Source: an uncultured Prevotellaceae bacterium (lineage in GTDB: Bacteria > Bacteroidota > Bacteroidia > Bacteroidales > Bacteroidaceae). From it: DNA of 41,788 nucleotides. Where the stretch lies: the NCBI GenBank assembly GCA_902801375.1, contig CADCIB010000025.1, positions 1 through 41,788 on the forward strand, given 5' to 3'. The first letter of the stretch is position 1. The number at the start of each line of letters is the position of its first letter. The notes below the pieces were generated by a model, which had not been told where the DNA came from, did not search any database, and saw only the letters and a list, made by a program, of their open reading frames with translations. This document shows, piece by piece, positions 1-5,790 of the stretch. Both the position numbers and the translations under genes were made by a program.

Positions 1-479
1 TGACTCTTTTTAGGCCTTGATTTTTAACAATTGTCTACCCGTACTGACTTGGTTGACTGCCTCGCCTGAGTACAGTTGACCACTTTCACCGGAGAGGTTC
101 TTCGCAAGCGAAGCGTCGCAAGCGCCGAGCGGACTCTTTTTCCTGAGAACGTGGACTTCCGACGGATATTGTTGACTCTTCATCTGTTTTGGTTTACTTT
201 GTACTGAAGTGGTTGACTGCTCCCCGGGCGCAGCCATACCATGAAAAACACTCAGGGGGTGCCCGGCGGCAGGGGGCAGACGGCCCCCGAGAGCATGACG
301 AAAAGGTCATTCAGTCGTTAGCCCTCATGATAGAGGACTCTTGTGATAAATGAAATTAGCAATTTAACATCAAAGGCGCTCTATGAGTCAACCTATTTCA
401 GTAAAGCACATTCTGTTACAATGATGCAACATTTTTAATAAAAAGTATTAAATAATTTTCTTCTGTCGAAAAACTTTCG
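1..479. other. Leftmost region without a convincing gene
   Basis: I see no supportable gene here. A 20-bp segment at 41-60 recurs at 201-220 with 18 of 20 bases the same (core GGTTGACTGC), so part of this is a diverged direct repeat spaced 160 bp. A GC-rich hairpin (GGGGGC, 5-base loop, GCCCCC) lies at 272-288. An open frame of 75 codons exists on the minus strand at 10-237 but its low-complexity composition and the repeats make it doubtful. Confidence 0.4.
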
Positions 480-487
480 TATATTTG
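480..487 (+). promoter_or_regulatory. Bacteroidetes -7 box for the lipoprotein gene
   Basis: TATATTTG fits the TAnnTTTG -7 consensus and is followed by GCATCG, the usual start-region context in this genome. The upstream -33 element is weak. It would give a leader of about 150 nt before the lipoprotein start, including a possible 8-codon reading frame at 514-540. Confidence 0.55.
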
Positions 488-642
488 CATCGTGTTTCGT
501 TAGAGACACAAGACATAATGCTCAAATTCTCCTGTCGAAATTAACCAACCACGAGAATAAGAGCAATTAACTATAATTGGAGTTGTCCATATTGGTGCAA
601 TCGCGTAGAATAACCTAATAATTGACTCAAAAAAATTATCGT

Positions 643-1038
643 ATGAAAGAATTCTTGAAAAACGCAGCAGTTGCTGCTATCCTAGTTGCTTCTGTGTCTT
701 CATGTGCAACAATTGTTGCAGGGGGCAGTCCTAAAATCACGATTGATGGAGATACGAGAGAACCTGTTACTATTATTACTGAGAAGCAGACTTATCCTAA
801 CGTTCTGCTCCCTTACACAGTTCAAGTAAACAGGCACCACATTGATGGTCAGCGTATTCAGATTCAGTCTGACAAGAATTCATATCGTGATGTGGTATTA
901 GAGAAAAAAGTCAATAGTTGGACATGGGGTAATATTCTATTGGGGGGACTAGTAGGTTGGGGTGTCGACCTCATTACCAATTGCGTAGCGAAGCCGTCCA
1001 AGCCTACATATTTCATAGAAAAAAGAAAGGATGAATAG
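643..1038 (+). CDS. Small predicted lipoprotein
   Basis: The ATG at 643 gives about 131 residues. The N-terminus is a clear lipoprotein signal: charged start (MKEFLKN), hydrophobic stretch and lipobox VSSC. After the cysteine comes ATIVAGGSP, then a small beta-rich domain and a short hydrophobic GG-rich segment (GGLVGWGVDLIT) near the C-terminus. The layout resembles small CAT-type lipoproteins found next to phage and mobile genes, some of which carry PEGA-like domains, but I cannot assign a function. A TTG 21 bases earlier would add seven residues and spoil the signal, so the ATG is preferred. It has its own promoter and stands alone before the repeat at 1044-1257. Confidence 0.75.
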   Translation: MKEFLKNAAVAAILVASVSSCATIVAGGSPKITIDGDTREPVTIITEKQTYPNVLLPYTVQVNRHHIDGQRIQIQSDKNSYRDVVLEKKVNSWTWGNILLGGLVGWGVDLITNCVAKPSKPTYFIEKRKDE

Positions 1039-1043
1039 ATAGT

Positions 1044-1257
1044 GGTTAGTACTGAGCGCAGGAACTAACCACCCCCCTACCATCCGCGCGTAGGGACATA
1101 CTTTCATGTATGTCCGTTGGTCTTGATTTTGCCAGCCTCCACCGGTGTCATTTCGGACATACATGAAAGTATGTCCCTACAACCGCTTCCTTTAGGTACG
1201 TCCTTACTGAGGTAGGTGTTGGGTAGGTGTGTCAAAACTCTGCCTACACGCGGATGG
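1044..1257. repeat. Nested inverted repeat, MITE-like
   Basis: The 26 bases at 1091-1116 are the exact reverse complement of 1154-1179, with a 37-base spacer. Each arm also folds on itself (GGACATAC, 6 bases, GTATGTCC). Outside it, 1080-1094 pairs with 1243-1257 with one mismatch in 15. The left flank (1044-1068) carries a GGTTAGTACTG...ACTAACC hairpin that recurs in similar form near 5131-5157. No gene is seen between 1039 and 1476. Confidence 0.8.
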
Positions 1258-1393
1258 CATTTGGCATTTCGACACACCCTCATAGAGGGGGTCGCATACA
1301 CCTGCGAACCTTTCGGGTCAACTTCTCTGTTATTGCCAAAAAATTATTGAAAAAGTATTGCCGTTTTTATTTTCGGGAGTGCATACTATTTTG

Positions 1394-1401
1394 TACCTTT
1401 G
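1394..1401 (+). promoter_or_regulatory. Bacteroidetes -7 box for the BRO/DinD-like gene
   Basis: TACCTTTG followed by GCAGG, a strong match to TAnnTTTG. The -33 region is TTTC rather than TTTG. The predicted leader is about 75 nt. Confidence 0.65.
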
Positions 1402-1479
1402 CAGGCGATAATGCTAAAACGCAAAACATAGCATTCATGGGATAATTTCTGTTTAACCACGAAAAATACGATTAAAGTG

Positions 1480-2331
1480 ATGACCAAGAAACAAGCAATA
1501 CAACTATTTGAAGAGCGCAAAGTGCGCACCGTCTGGGACGATAAGGAAGAGAAGTGGTACTTCTCCATAGTAGATGTGTGTGGAGTGCTCACAGACAGTC
1601 CCAATCCTCGTAACTATTGGAAAGTTCTGAAACACAGACTTGTAAAGGAAGGAAATGAAACGGTTACAAATTGTAACCAGTTGAAGTTGCAGGCCGAAGA
1701 CGGCAAGATGCGTCTGACGGATGTGGCTGATACTGAGCAGCTTTTCCGTATCATCCAGTCCATCCCTTCGCCCAAGGCTGAGCCCTTCAAGCAATGGATG
1801 GCACAGGTGGCCAGCCTGCGTCTTGACCAGATGCAAGACCCTGAGCTGAGCATCGACCAGGCAATTGTTGACTATAAACGCTTAGGCTACAGCGACGCAT
1901 GGATCAACCAGCGCATCAAGTCGATAGAGGTGCGCAAGGAACTGACTGACGAGTGGAAGCGCACTGGGGTGCAAGAAGGACCTGAATATGCCTCGCTGAC
2001 TGACATCATCACACGCGAATGGAGCGGGTTCACCACCAAGCAATATAAGCATTACAAAGGGTTGAAGAAAGAGAACCTGCGAGACAATATGACCAACCTC
2101 GAGATAGCCCTTAATATCTTGGCGGAGGCTTCTGCTACTGAAATATCAAAGGACCGAGACCCTAAAGGTTTCAACGCTCAGACGCAGGTGGCAAGAGAAG
2201 GCGGCAGTGTGGCTAAGGCAGCGCGCAAACAATTGGAGAGCAAACTGGGTCGTAGTGTCATTACTAAGGATAAAGCCAGCGACTATCTGCTGCCCGAGAA
2301 GAATAACGGGAGCGGAGATGACGCGGGATAG
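1480..2331 (+). CDS. BRO-N / DinD-like phage-type protein
   Basis: About 283 residues. The first part (FEERKVRTVWDDKEEKWYFS, then a SIVDV core and the PRNYW motif) is a BRO N-terminal domain, a DNA-binding fold found in phage antirepressors and in DinD-type proteins. The remainder is helical and ends with ASDYLLPEK, as in DinD-like family members, where it is thought to be regulatory. Length matches DinD (about 275). A GTG at 1477 is directly upstream of the ATG at 1480; the ATG is preferred. It has its own promoter and a terminator at 2362-2394, so it is monocistronic. The target is unknown; control of a phage-like or SOS-type response is an inference from the family. Confidence 0.75.
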   Translation: MTKKQAIQLFEERKVRTVWDDKEEKWYFSIVDVCGVLTDSPNPRNYWKVLKHRLVKEGNETVTNCNQLKLQAEDGKMRLTDVADTEQLFRIIQSIPSPKAEPFKQWMAQVASLRLDQMQDPELSIDQAIVDYKRLGYSDAWINQRIKSIEVRKELTDEWKRTGVQEGPEYASLTDIITREWSGFTTKQYKHYKGLKKENLRDNMTNLEIALNILAEASATEISKDRDPKGFNAQTQVAREGGSVAKAARKQLESKLGRSVITKDKASDYLLPEKNNGSGDDAG

Positions 2332-2361
2332 AATTGTGCAAAAGGAAAGTTTAACAGAGAA

Positions 2362-2394
2362 AAAGCGTCGTTTCGTTTGGAGCGATGCTTTTTT
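2362..2394 (+). terminator. Intrinsic terminator after the BRO/DinD-like gene
   Basis: AAGCGTCG pairs with CGATGCTT (one G-U pair), followed by a run of six T. It overlaps the -33 element of the next promoter, so the two transcription units are packed tightly. Confidence 0.7.
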
Positions 2395-2407
2395 GTGTGT
2401 ACCTTTG
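2376..2407 (+). promoter_or_regulatory. Bacteroidetes promoter for the coiled-coil gene
   Basis: TTTG at 2376-2379 and TACCTTTG at 2400-2407 with exactly 20 bp between, an excellent match to the consensus. The -33 element sits inside the preceding terminator. Confidence 0.75.
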
Positions 2408-2433
2408 CAGGCAGAAACGATAAAACTCTGATT

Positions 2434-2458
2434 CGCCCGTCGAGGCGGGTCGTTTTTT
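2434..2458 (+). promoter_or_regulatory. Possible leader attenuator or short RNA terminator
   Basis: Just after the promoter, a CCCG/CGGG hairpin (2436-2449) is followed by TCG and a run of eight T. It lies between the promoter and the start codon, so most transcripts could stop here, giving either attenuation or an RNA of about 50 nt. The stem is short, so this is tentative. Confidence 0.4.
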
Positions 2459-2475
2459 TTCGCCTATAACTAACA

Positions 2476-3030
2476 ATGTTGAATTTTAAAACACACACCA
2501 TGAGAATGACTACGAACTACGGCGAGATGGCGCATGATGCGCGGCGGGCGCTCGAAAGGGAGCGCGAGGAACTGACGGAGCGGGCGGAGCAGCTGACTGC
2601 CCACCTGCGGGTGTTGGACGAGATTGACGAGGTGCTGGCGGAGAACGGTCAGCTGAAAGATGAGAACGAGAGTCTGCGGCAGCAGCTTGACGAGGAGAAA
2701 CGCCTGCGGGCGGAGCTGGAGATGAAGCTGATGGAGATGAGCAAGCTGTCGACGGGTATGGCGAAGAAGGCATCGGAGGAGAACGTGCTGAAGGCGCTGC
2801 GGACGTATGTGAACCGCTCGAAGCGCAAGACGGCCGACAAGCGGGCTTTCGCCAAGTCGGCCACGCTGGAGATTGCCAATGCCAACGGGCTTGACCTTCC
2901 CGAGGACTTGAAGTCGGCGATAGAGAGCCTGGACGACGAGCAGACGGAAGCAAAGGTGGTGACGGTGCAGGGCAACTACAACGACGTCCACGACAACTAT
3001 AATGTAAAACTAAACGAGAAGGATAAATAG
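2476..3030 (+). CDS. Coiled-coil protein of unknown function
   Basis: 184 residues from the ATG at 2476; ATGs at 2500 and 2506 are equally possible. Residues about 20-90 are a charged heptad-rich helix (EREREELTERAEQLT and onward), a likely coiled coil, followed by a basic helical segment (RTYVNRSKRKTADKRAF). The tail has GNYNDVHDNYNV, a short beta-prone motif that recurs at the start of the next gene (GSYVDVHDNEVV). The stop is 3 bp before that gene, so the two are probably co-transcribed and may interact. I do not recognise a named family. Confidence 0.7.
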   Translation: MLNFKTHTMRMTTNYGEMAHDARRALEREREELTERAEQLTAHLRVLDEIDEVLAENGQLKDENESLRQQLDEEKRLRAELEMKLMEMSKLSTGMAKKASEENVLKALRTYVNRSKRKTADKRAFAKSATLEIANANGLDLPEDLKSAIESLDDEQTEAKVVTVQGNYNDVHDNYNVKLNEKDK

Positions 3031-3033
3031 GAT

Positions 3034-3453
3034 ATGGCAGGAAACACGGTGTATGTGCAGGGTTCGTATGTGGATGTGCACGACAATGAGGTGGTGAACC
3101 TCTCGATAGACAAGGCGACGGTGACGGTGGGCGACGGCCAGAAGGTCGACGGTGCGGAAACGGCCGAGGGGCAAAACAGAGCCGAGAGTCAGCGAAACGA
3201 GGAGTTGTTTCATTTTGTCCATCCTGAGTTTGACGACGAGGATGCGTGGCTGATTCACGATGCGGTGAAACGGGTGGTGAAGCGTCAGGGGATTCAGGAG
3301 ATTTGCCAATATCTGACGCTACTGAAGAACGAGAAGAAAGTGCTGCTTCCTCAGGCCCCGGCGGTTGCCTACGCCGAACTCGTCAGGATGGGGATGCCCA
3401 ATGGCGAGGGCTTCAACGAAATCACTTTCAGGAAGTACTACAACAAGAAATAA
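3034..3453 (+). CDS. Unknown protein with DVHDN motif
   Basis: 139 residues. It opens with VYVQGSYVDVHDNEVVNLSI, which resembles the C-terminal end of the upstream coiled-coil protein. An acidic linker follows, then a helical domain (FVHPEFDDEDAWLIHDAVKR and on to a basic KKYYNKK-like end). It starts 3 bp after the previous stop, in the same operon. No catalytic motif is visible and the family is not recognised. Confidence 0.7.
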   Translation: MAGNTVYVQGSYVDVHDNEVVNLSIDKATVTVGDGQKVDGAETAEGQNRAESQRNEELFHFVHPEFDDEDAWLIHDAVKRVVKRQGIQEICQYLTLLKNEKKVLLPQAPAVAYAELVRMGMPNGEGFNEITFRKYYNKK

Positions 3454-3540
3454 ACGGAGCAAAACGCTCACGATGGCAAGCATCAGAATCACGAGGTTCT
3501 GGTGCTTTTTTTGTACCCTGCAGCGAACTGAACGGAGCGA

Positions 3541-3590
3541 TTCAGAACAATTCAGAACAATTCAGAACAATTCAGAACAAGTTAGAACAG
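3541..3590. repeat. Iteron-like 10-bp tandem repeat
   Basis: Four exact copies of TTCAGAACAA at 3541-3580 plus one degenerate copy (GTTAGAACAG) at 3581-3590. Ten bases is one helical turn, so all copies face the same side of the DNA. It lies upstream of the antirepressor gene and could be an operator array or a replication iteron; this is inference. Confidence 0.85.
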
Positions 3591-3628
3591 ACCACTTCCA
3601 AAACCATTTTCCTTTCATTTATTAGCCT

Positions 3629-3760
3629 TATTTTTGCACTCGCAATCAAACGGTTGCAAGCGATCTTTGAGCCTGCGGCTCGAAAATCTTTGGCGCTCGG
3701 AAAAGCTCAAGCAAGCTTGGCTCTTCTCTCGCTGATGCGATCTTTGACTTACTGATACAC
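3629..3760 (+). other. Promoter followed by structured non-coding stretch
   Basis: TATTTTTG at 3629-3636 fits a -7 box and is followed by GCACTCGC. Downstream are hairpins such as GAGCC-tgc-GGCTC (3670-3682) and an arm pair around CTCAAGCAAGCTTGGCTC (near 3704-3723). No coding frame is convincing. A short non-coding transcript or the remnant of a lost gene's leader are both possible. Confidence 0.35.
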
Positions 3761-3819
3761 TAAATGAATGTTCTTTATGCGCGAACATTATTAATTCATG
3801 ATTCGTTCGTTTTATTCTA

Positions 3820-3908
3820 TCAAGAATTAGAGAATTAAAGAATTAAATACCCCGATGTGGGGGGGTGGCTGGAATGCGAAAAAAATTCTCAAATTCTCAA
3901 ATTCTTGA
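3820..3908. repeat. Long imperfect hairpin around a C/G-rich core
   Basis: The 25-base arms 3820-3844 and 3884-3908 are complementary except at about three positions and are built from AGAATTA / TTCTCAAA units. Between them is CCCCGATGTGGGG (3850-3862). A similar A/T-rich run leading into CCCCATGCGGGG occurs at 5042-5090. Confidence 0.65.
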
Positions 3909-3944
3909 TCAACAAAAACTACGGATTACGATGTAAAATTGAGT

Positions 3945-4031
3945 ATTAACCTGAGTTGAAAGAACGGGCGGAGAAAAGTATCCGGATGAAATGAGCTCAA
4001 ACCAATCTTCGCTTTTCCAAGGCTCGCAAAT
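3945..4031 (+). repeat. Shared upstream element, copy 1
   Basis: ATTAACCTGAGTTGAA at 3945-3960 is identical to 5300-5315. Both copies are followed by TTCCAAG and CTCGCAAAT (here 4014-4020 and 4023-4031) just before a gene. Same order, different spacing, so it looks like a common regulatory or mobile segment. Confidence 0.6.
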
Positions 4032-4055
4032 TAACAGTTCGGAGAAATCCGGACG

Positions 4056-4748
4056 ATGACCGACGAACGGGGGGAAACCTTCTTCGTGGGCAAGGATGTA
4101 GCAACGGCGCTGGGGTACAAGAAATCAGTAAATGCCCTGATAGCCCATGTTGATGAAGAGGACAAAACCACTACCCTGATTCAGGGTACCGGTTCGAACT
4201 ACAAAACACGGGTCATCATGATTAACGAGAGCGGACTCTACGCACTCATCCTCTCTTCGAAGCTGCCGCAGGCACGTGCGTTCAAGCGGTGGGTGACCTC
4301 GGAGGTGCTGCCGCAGATCCGCAAGACGGGCGGCTACATCCCCACTAAGGACAAGGACGGACGGGAACTGTCGGCAGAACAGATTCTGGAGCGTGCCAAC
4401 GCCATCGTAGGGCACACGCTGATGATGCTGAACGCTCGTAATGACGATTGTCTGACGGCTACACAGGTGGCAGCCGACTGGGGGATGGATGTGAGAGTTT
4501 TCAATGCAGTGCTTCAGGGCTTGGGCATTCAGCATCGCCGCGGCGGTCGCTGGCATCTGGCTTCGGAGTTCGAAGGGCGAGGCTACGCGGAAGACCGTCA
4601 TTATTTCAGCTACAGCTTGCACGGCAGTCCAAAACGGACCACTTATCTGGTGTGGACTCCCCTCGGCGTGAAGTTTCTCAACAGTTGCGTACACGCCCTG
4701 CCACTGACGGTGCAACCGAAAAGCATTCAACTGAACATCGAATTTTAA
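4056..4748 (+). CDS. BRO-family phage antirepressor, N-terminus probably frameshifted
   Basis: 230 residues from the ATG at 4056. The BRO-N domain fills about residues 1-95 (FFVGKDVATALGY, then MINESGLYALILSSKLPQA and FKRWVTSEVLPQIRKTGGYI, all hallmark motifs). The C-terminal part (TATQVAADWGMDVRVFN to the end) is a KilA-C/ANT-like antirepressor domain. Homologs usually begin about 12-18 residues earlier. In the same frame, upstream codons read QFGEIRT back to a stop at 4032-4034, while another frame from the ATG at 3991 reads MSSNQSSLFQGSQIN, the expected start. A single-base shift near 4035 would join them. It may be translated from 4056 as a shortened protein or be decaying. Confidence 0.75.
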   Translation: MTDERGETFFVGKDVATALGYKKSVNALIAHVDEEDKTTTLIQGTGSNYKTRVIMINESGLYALILSSKLPQARAFKRWVTSEVLPQIRKTGGYIPTKDKDGRELSAEQILERANAIVGHTLMMLNARNDDCLTATQVAADWGMDVRVFNAVLQGLGIQHRRGGRWHLASEFEGRGYAEDRHYFSYSLHGSPKRTTYLVWTPLGVKFLNSCVHALPLTVQPKSIQLNIEF

Positions 4749-4763
4749 TCAGGTAATGATCTC

Positions 4764-5048
4764 ATGGAAACAAAAATCATGAAAGTGGTGCGCCAAGGCG
4801 AGGCCTTCAGCGTACAGTCAACCAAAGCTGAGTCAGGACAGATTCAGAAGTGCTTCATCGTGCTTCGTGAACTCGGCGGTAAGTATGAAAACGAATATGT
4901 GTGCGCCATGCTGGGCAATCTGGCGGGGTGCAGGTTCTACGAAGGAGATGTGGTGGCTGCCACACTCCGATTCTCTACACACGAATATCAAGGGCAAGCG
5001 TATCAGGAAGTGCTGGCAACGGAGGTGGTGAAATTAGGAAAATTATAA
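4764..5048 (+). CDS. DUF3127-like OB-fold protein
   Basis: 94 residues. Alternating beta strands (KCFIVLRELGGKYENEYVC, then FYEGDVVAATLRFSTHEYQG and AYQEVLATEVVKL) match the pattern of small Bacteroidetes DUF3127 proteins, which look like OB folds; single-stranded DNA binding has been suggested for such proteins but is not shown. It follows the antirepressor by 15 bp and precedes a primase-like gene, a context that suits a replication accessory. An internal ATG at 4779 is an alternative start. Confidence 0.6.
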   Translation: METKIMKVVRQGEAFSVQSTKAESGQIQKCFIVLRELGGKYENEYVCAMLGNLAGCRFYEGDVVAATLRFSTHEYQGQAYQEVLATEVVKLGKL

Positions 5049-5095
5049 AATTAAAATATTATAAAATTAGAAAATTAGCCCCATGCGGGGATCTG

Positions 5096-5259
5096 TGACC
5101 CCCTCTATCTCCCCCTGTAGGGGGAGGAATAGTTAGTACTGGCGCAGGAAATAACCAGTTCCCCTCCTACAGGAGGCAACAATACTAATCACTCCCTCTC
5201 CTACAGGAGGCAACAACACTAATCACTCCCCCTCCTACAGGAGGGGCTAGGGGAGGTCA
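5096..5259. repeat. Palindromic element with internal 34-bp tandem repeat
   Basis: The ends are inverted: TGACC...CCCCCTGTAGGGGGAGG on the left and CCCCTCCTACAGGAGGGG...GGTCA on the right. Inside, CTCCTACAGGAGGCAACA units repeat at 5164, 5198 and 5232, a 34-bp period. The right end is closely related to the element at 41011-41149. The remaining sequence between 5049 and 5382 holds only A/T-rich repeats. Confidence 0.75.
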
Positions 5260-5299
5260 TGCAGATCAATTGCTATATAATTTCAAAGAAAAAAATGAC

Positions 5300-5370
5300 A
5301 TTAACCTGAGTTGAAGTGAGGGATTTCACGTGAATAAGCTGGCCAGCAATTCCAAGCTTCTCTCGCAAAT
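5300..5370 (+). repeat. Shared upstream element, copy 2
   Basis: Second copy of ATTAACCTGAGTTGAA (5300-5315), with TTCCAAG at 5350-5356 and CTCGCAAAT at 5362-5370, ending 12 bases before the start codon at 5383. Confidence 0.6.
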
Positions 5371-5382
5371 CGACTCAAAAAA

Positions 5383-5790
5383 ATGGAAAAAAATCAGACA
5401 AACAACAACAAGAGACAGCTAACGCTCGACGGTCTTTTGACCTTGGGCATGTTGGAGAACGGACTCCGCACGGCAGACTTCCAGTGCTGCGAGGATGTGG
5501 AAATGGATGCGTTCTCAGGAACTTTCAAGGTGCAGGCGATGAGCGACGGCAACGTCTATATGACGGAGCGGCCCAAGCGCGTCAGGAACAAAGCCCTCTT
5601 TCGCGACGACAACGCCTCGCTGTCGCAGGGACAGGACAAGCGTTGGTATTTCTACTTCTCGCTCGACGAGAATCAGCTGGAGCAGTTGCCTGAGAAGCTG
5701 GTTAGGCAGGCAAGTGCGATAGCGCAGAAGGTGTTAAGAGAACTTGTTCAGGATTCAAGGTTAAGGGTTAATGGTTTGAAGGTATGGTAA
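5383..5790 (+). CDS. Unknown small protein upstream of the primase-like gene
   Basis: 135 residues, mixed alpha/beta, with no recognisable motif. A beta-rich middle (FSGTFKVQAMSDGNVYMTE) is followed by a KRWYFYFSLDENQLEQLPEKL segment and a helical end. Its stop overlaps the next start codon (ATGGTAA at 5784-5790), so translation is likely coupled to the primase-like protein. It probably belongs to the same replication module; no function is proposed. Confidence 0.65.
   Translation: MEKNQTNNNKRQLTLDGLLTLGMLENGLRTADFQCCEDVEMDAFSGTFKVQAMSDGNVYMTERPKRVRNKALFRDDNASLSQGQDKRWYFYFSLDENQLEQLPEKLVRQASAIAQKVLRELVQDSRLRVNGLKVW

Noticed and set aside
10-237. 75-codon minus-strand frame at the left edge
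   Set aside because: Made of diverged repeats, no start context and no recognisable domain.
2470-2991. Minus-strand frames opposite the coiled-coil gene
   Set aside because: Products of GC-rich codon bias on the reverse strand; the plus-strand frame has heptads, a promoter and tight spacing to the next gene.
4030-4040. Programmed -1 frameshift site in the antirepressor
   Set aside because: No X XXY YYZ slippery heptamer is present in the right phase, so decay or a sequence error is more likely.
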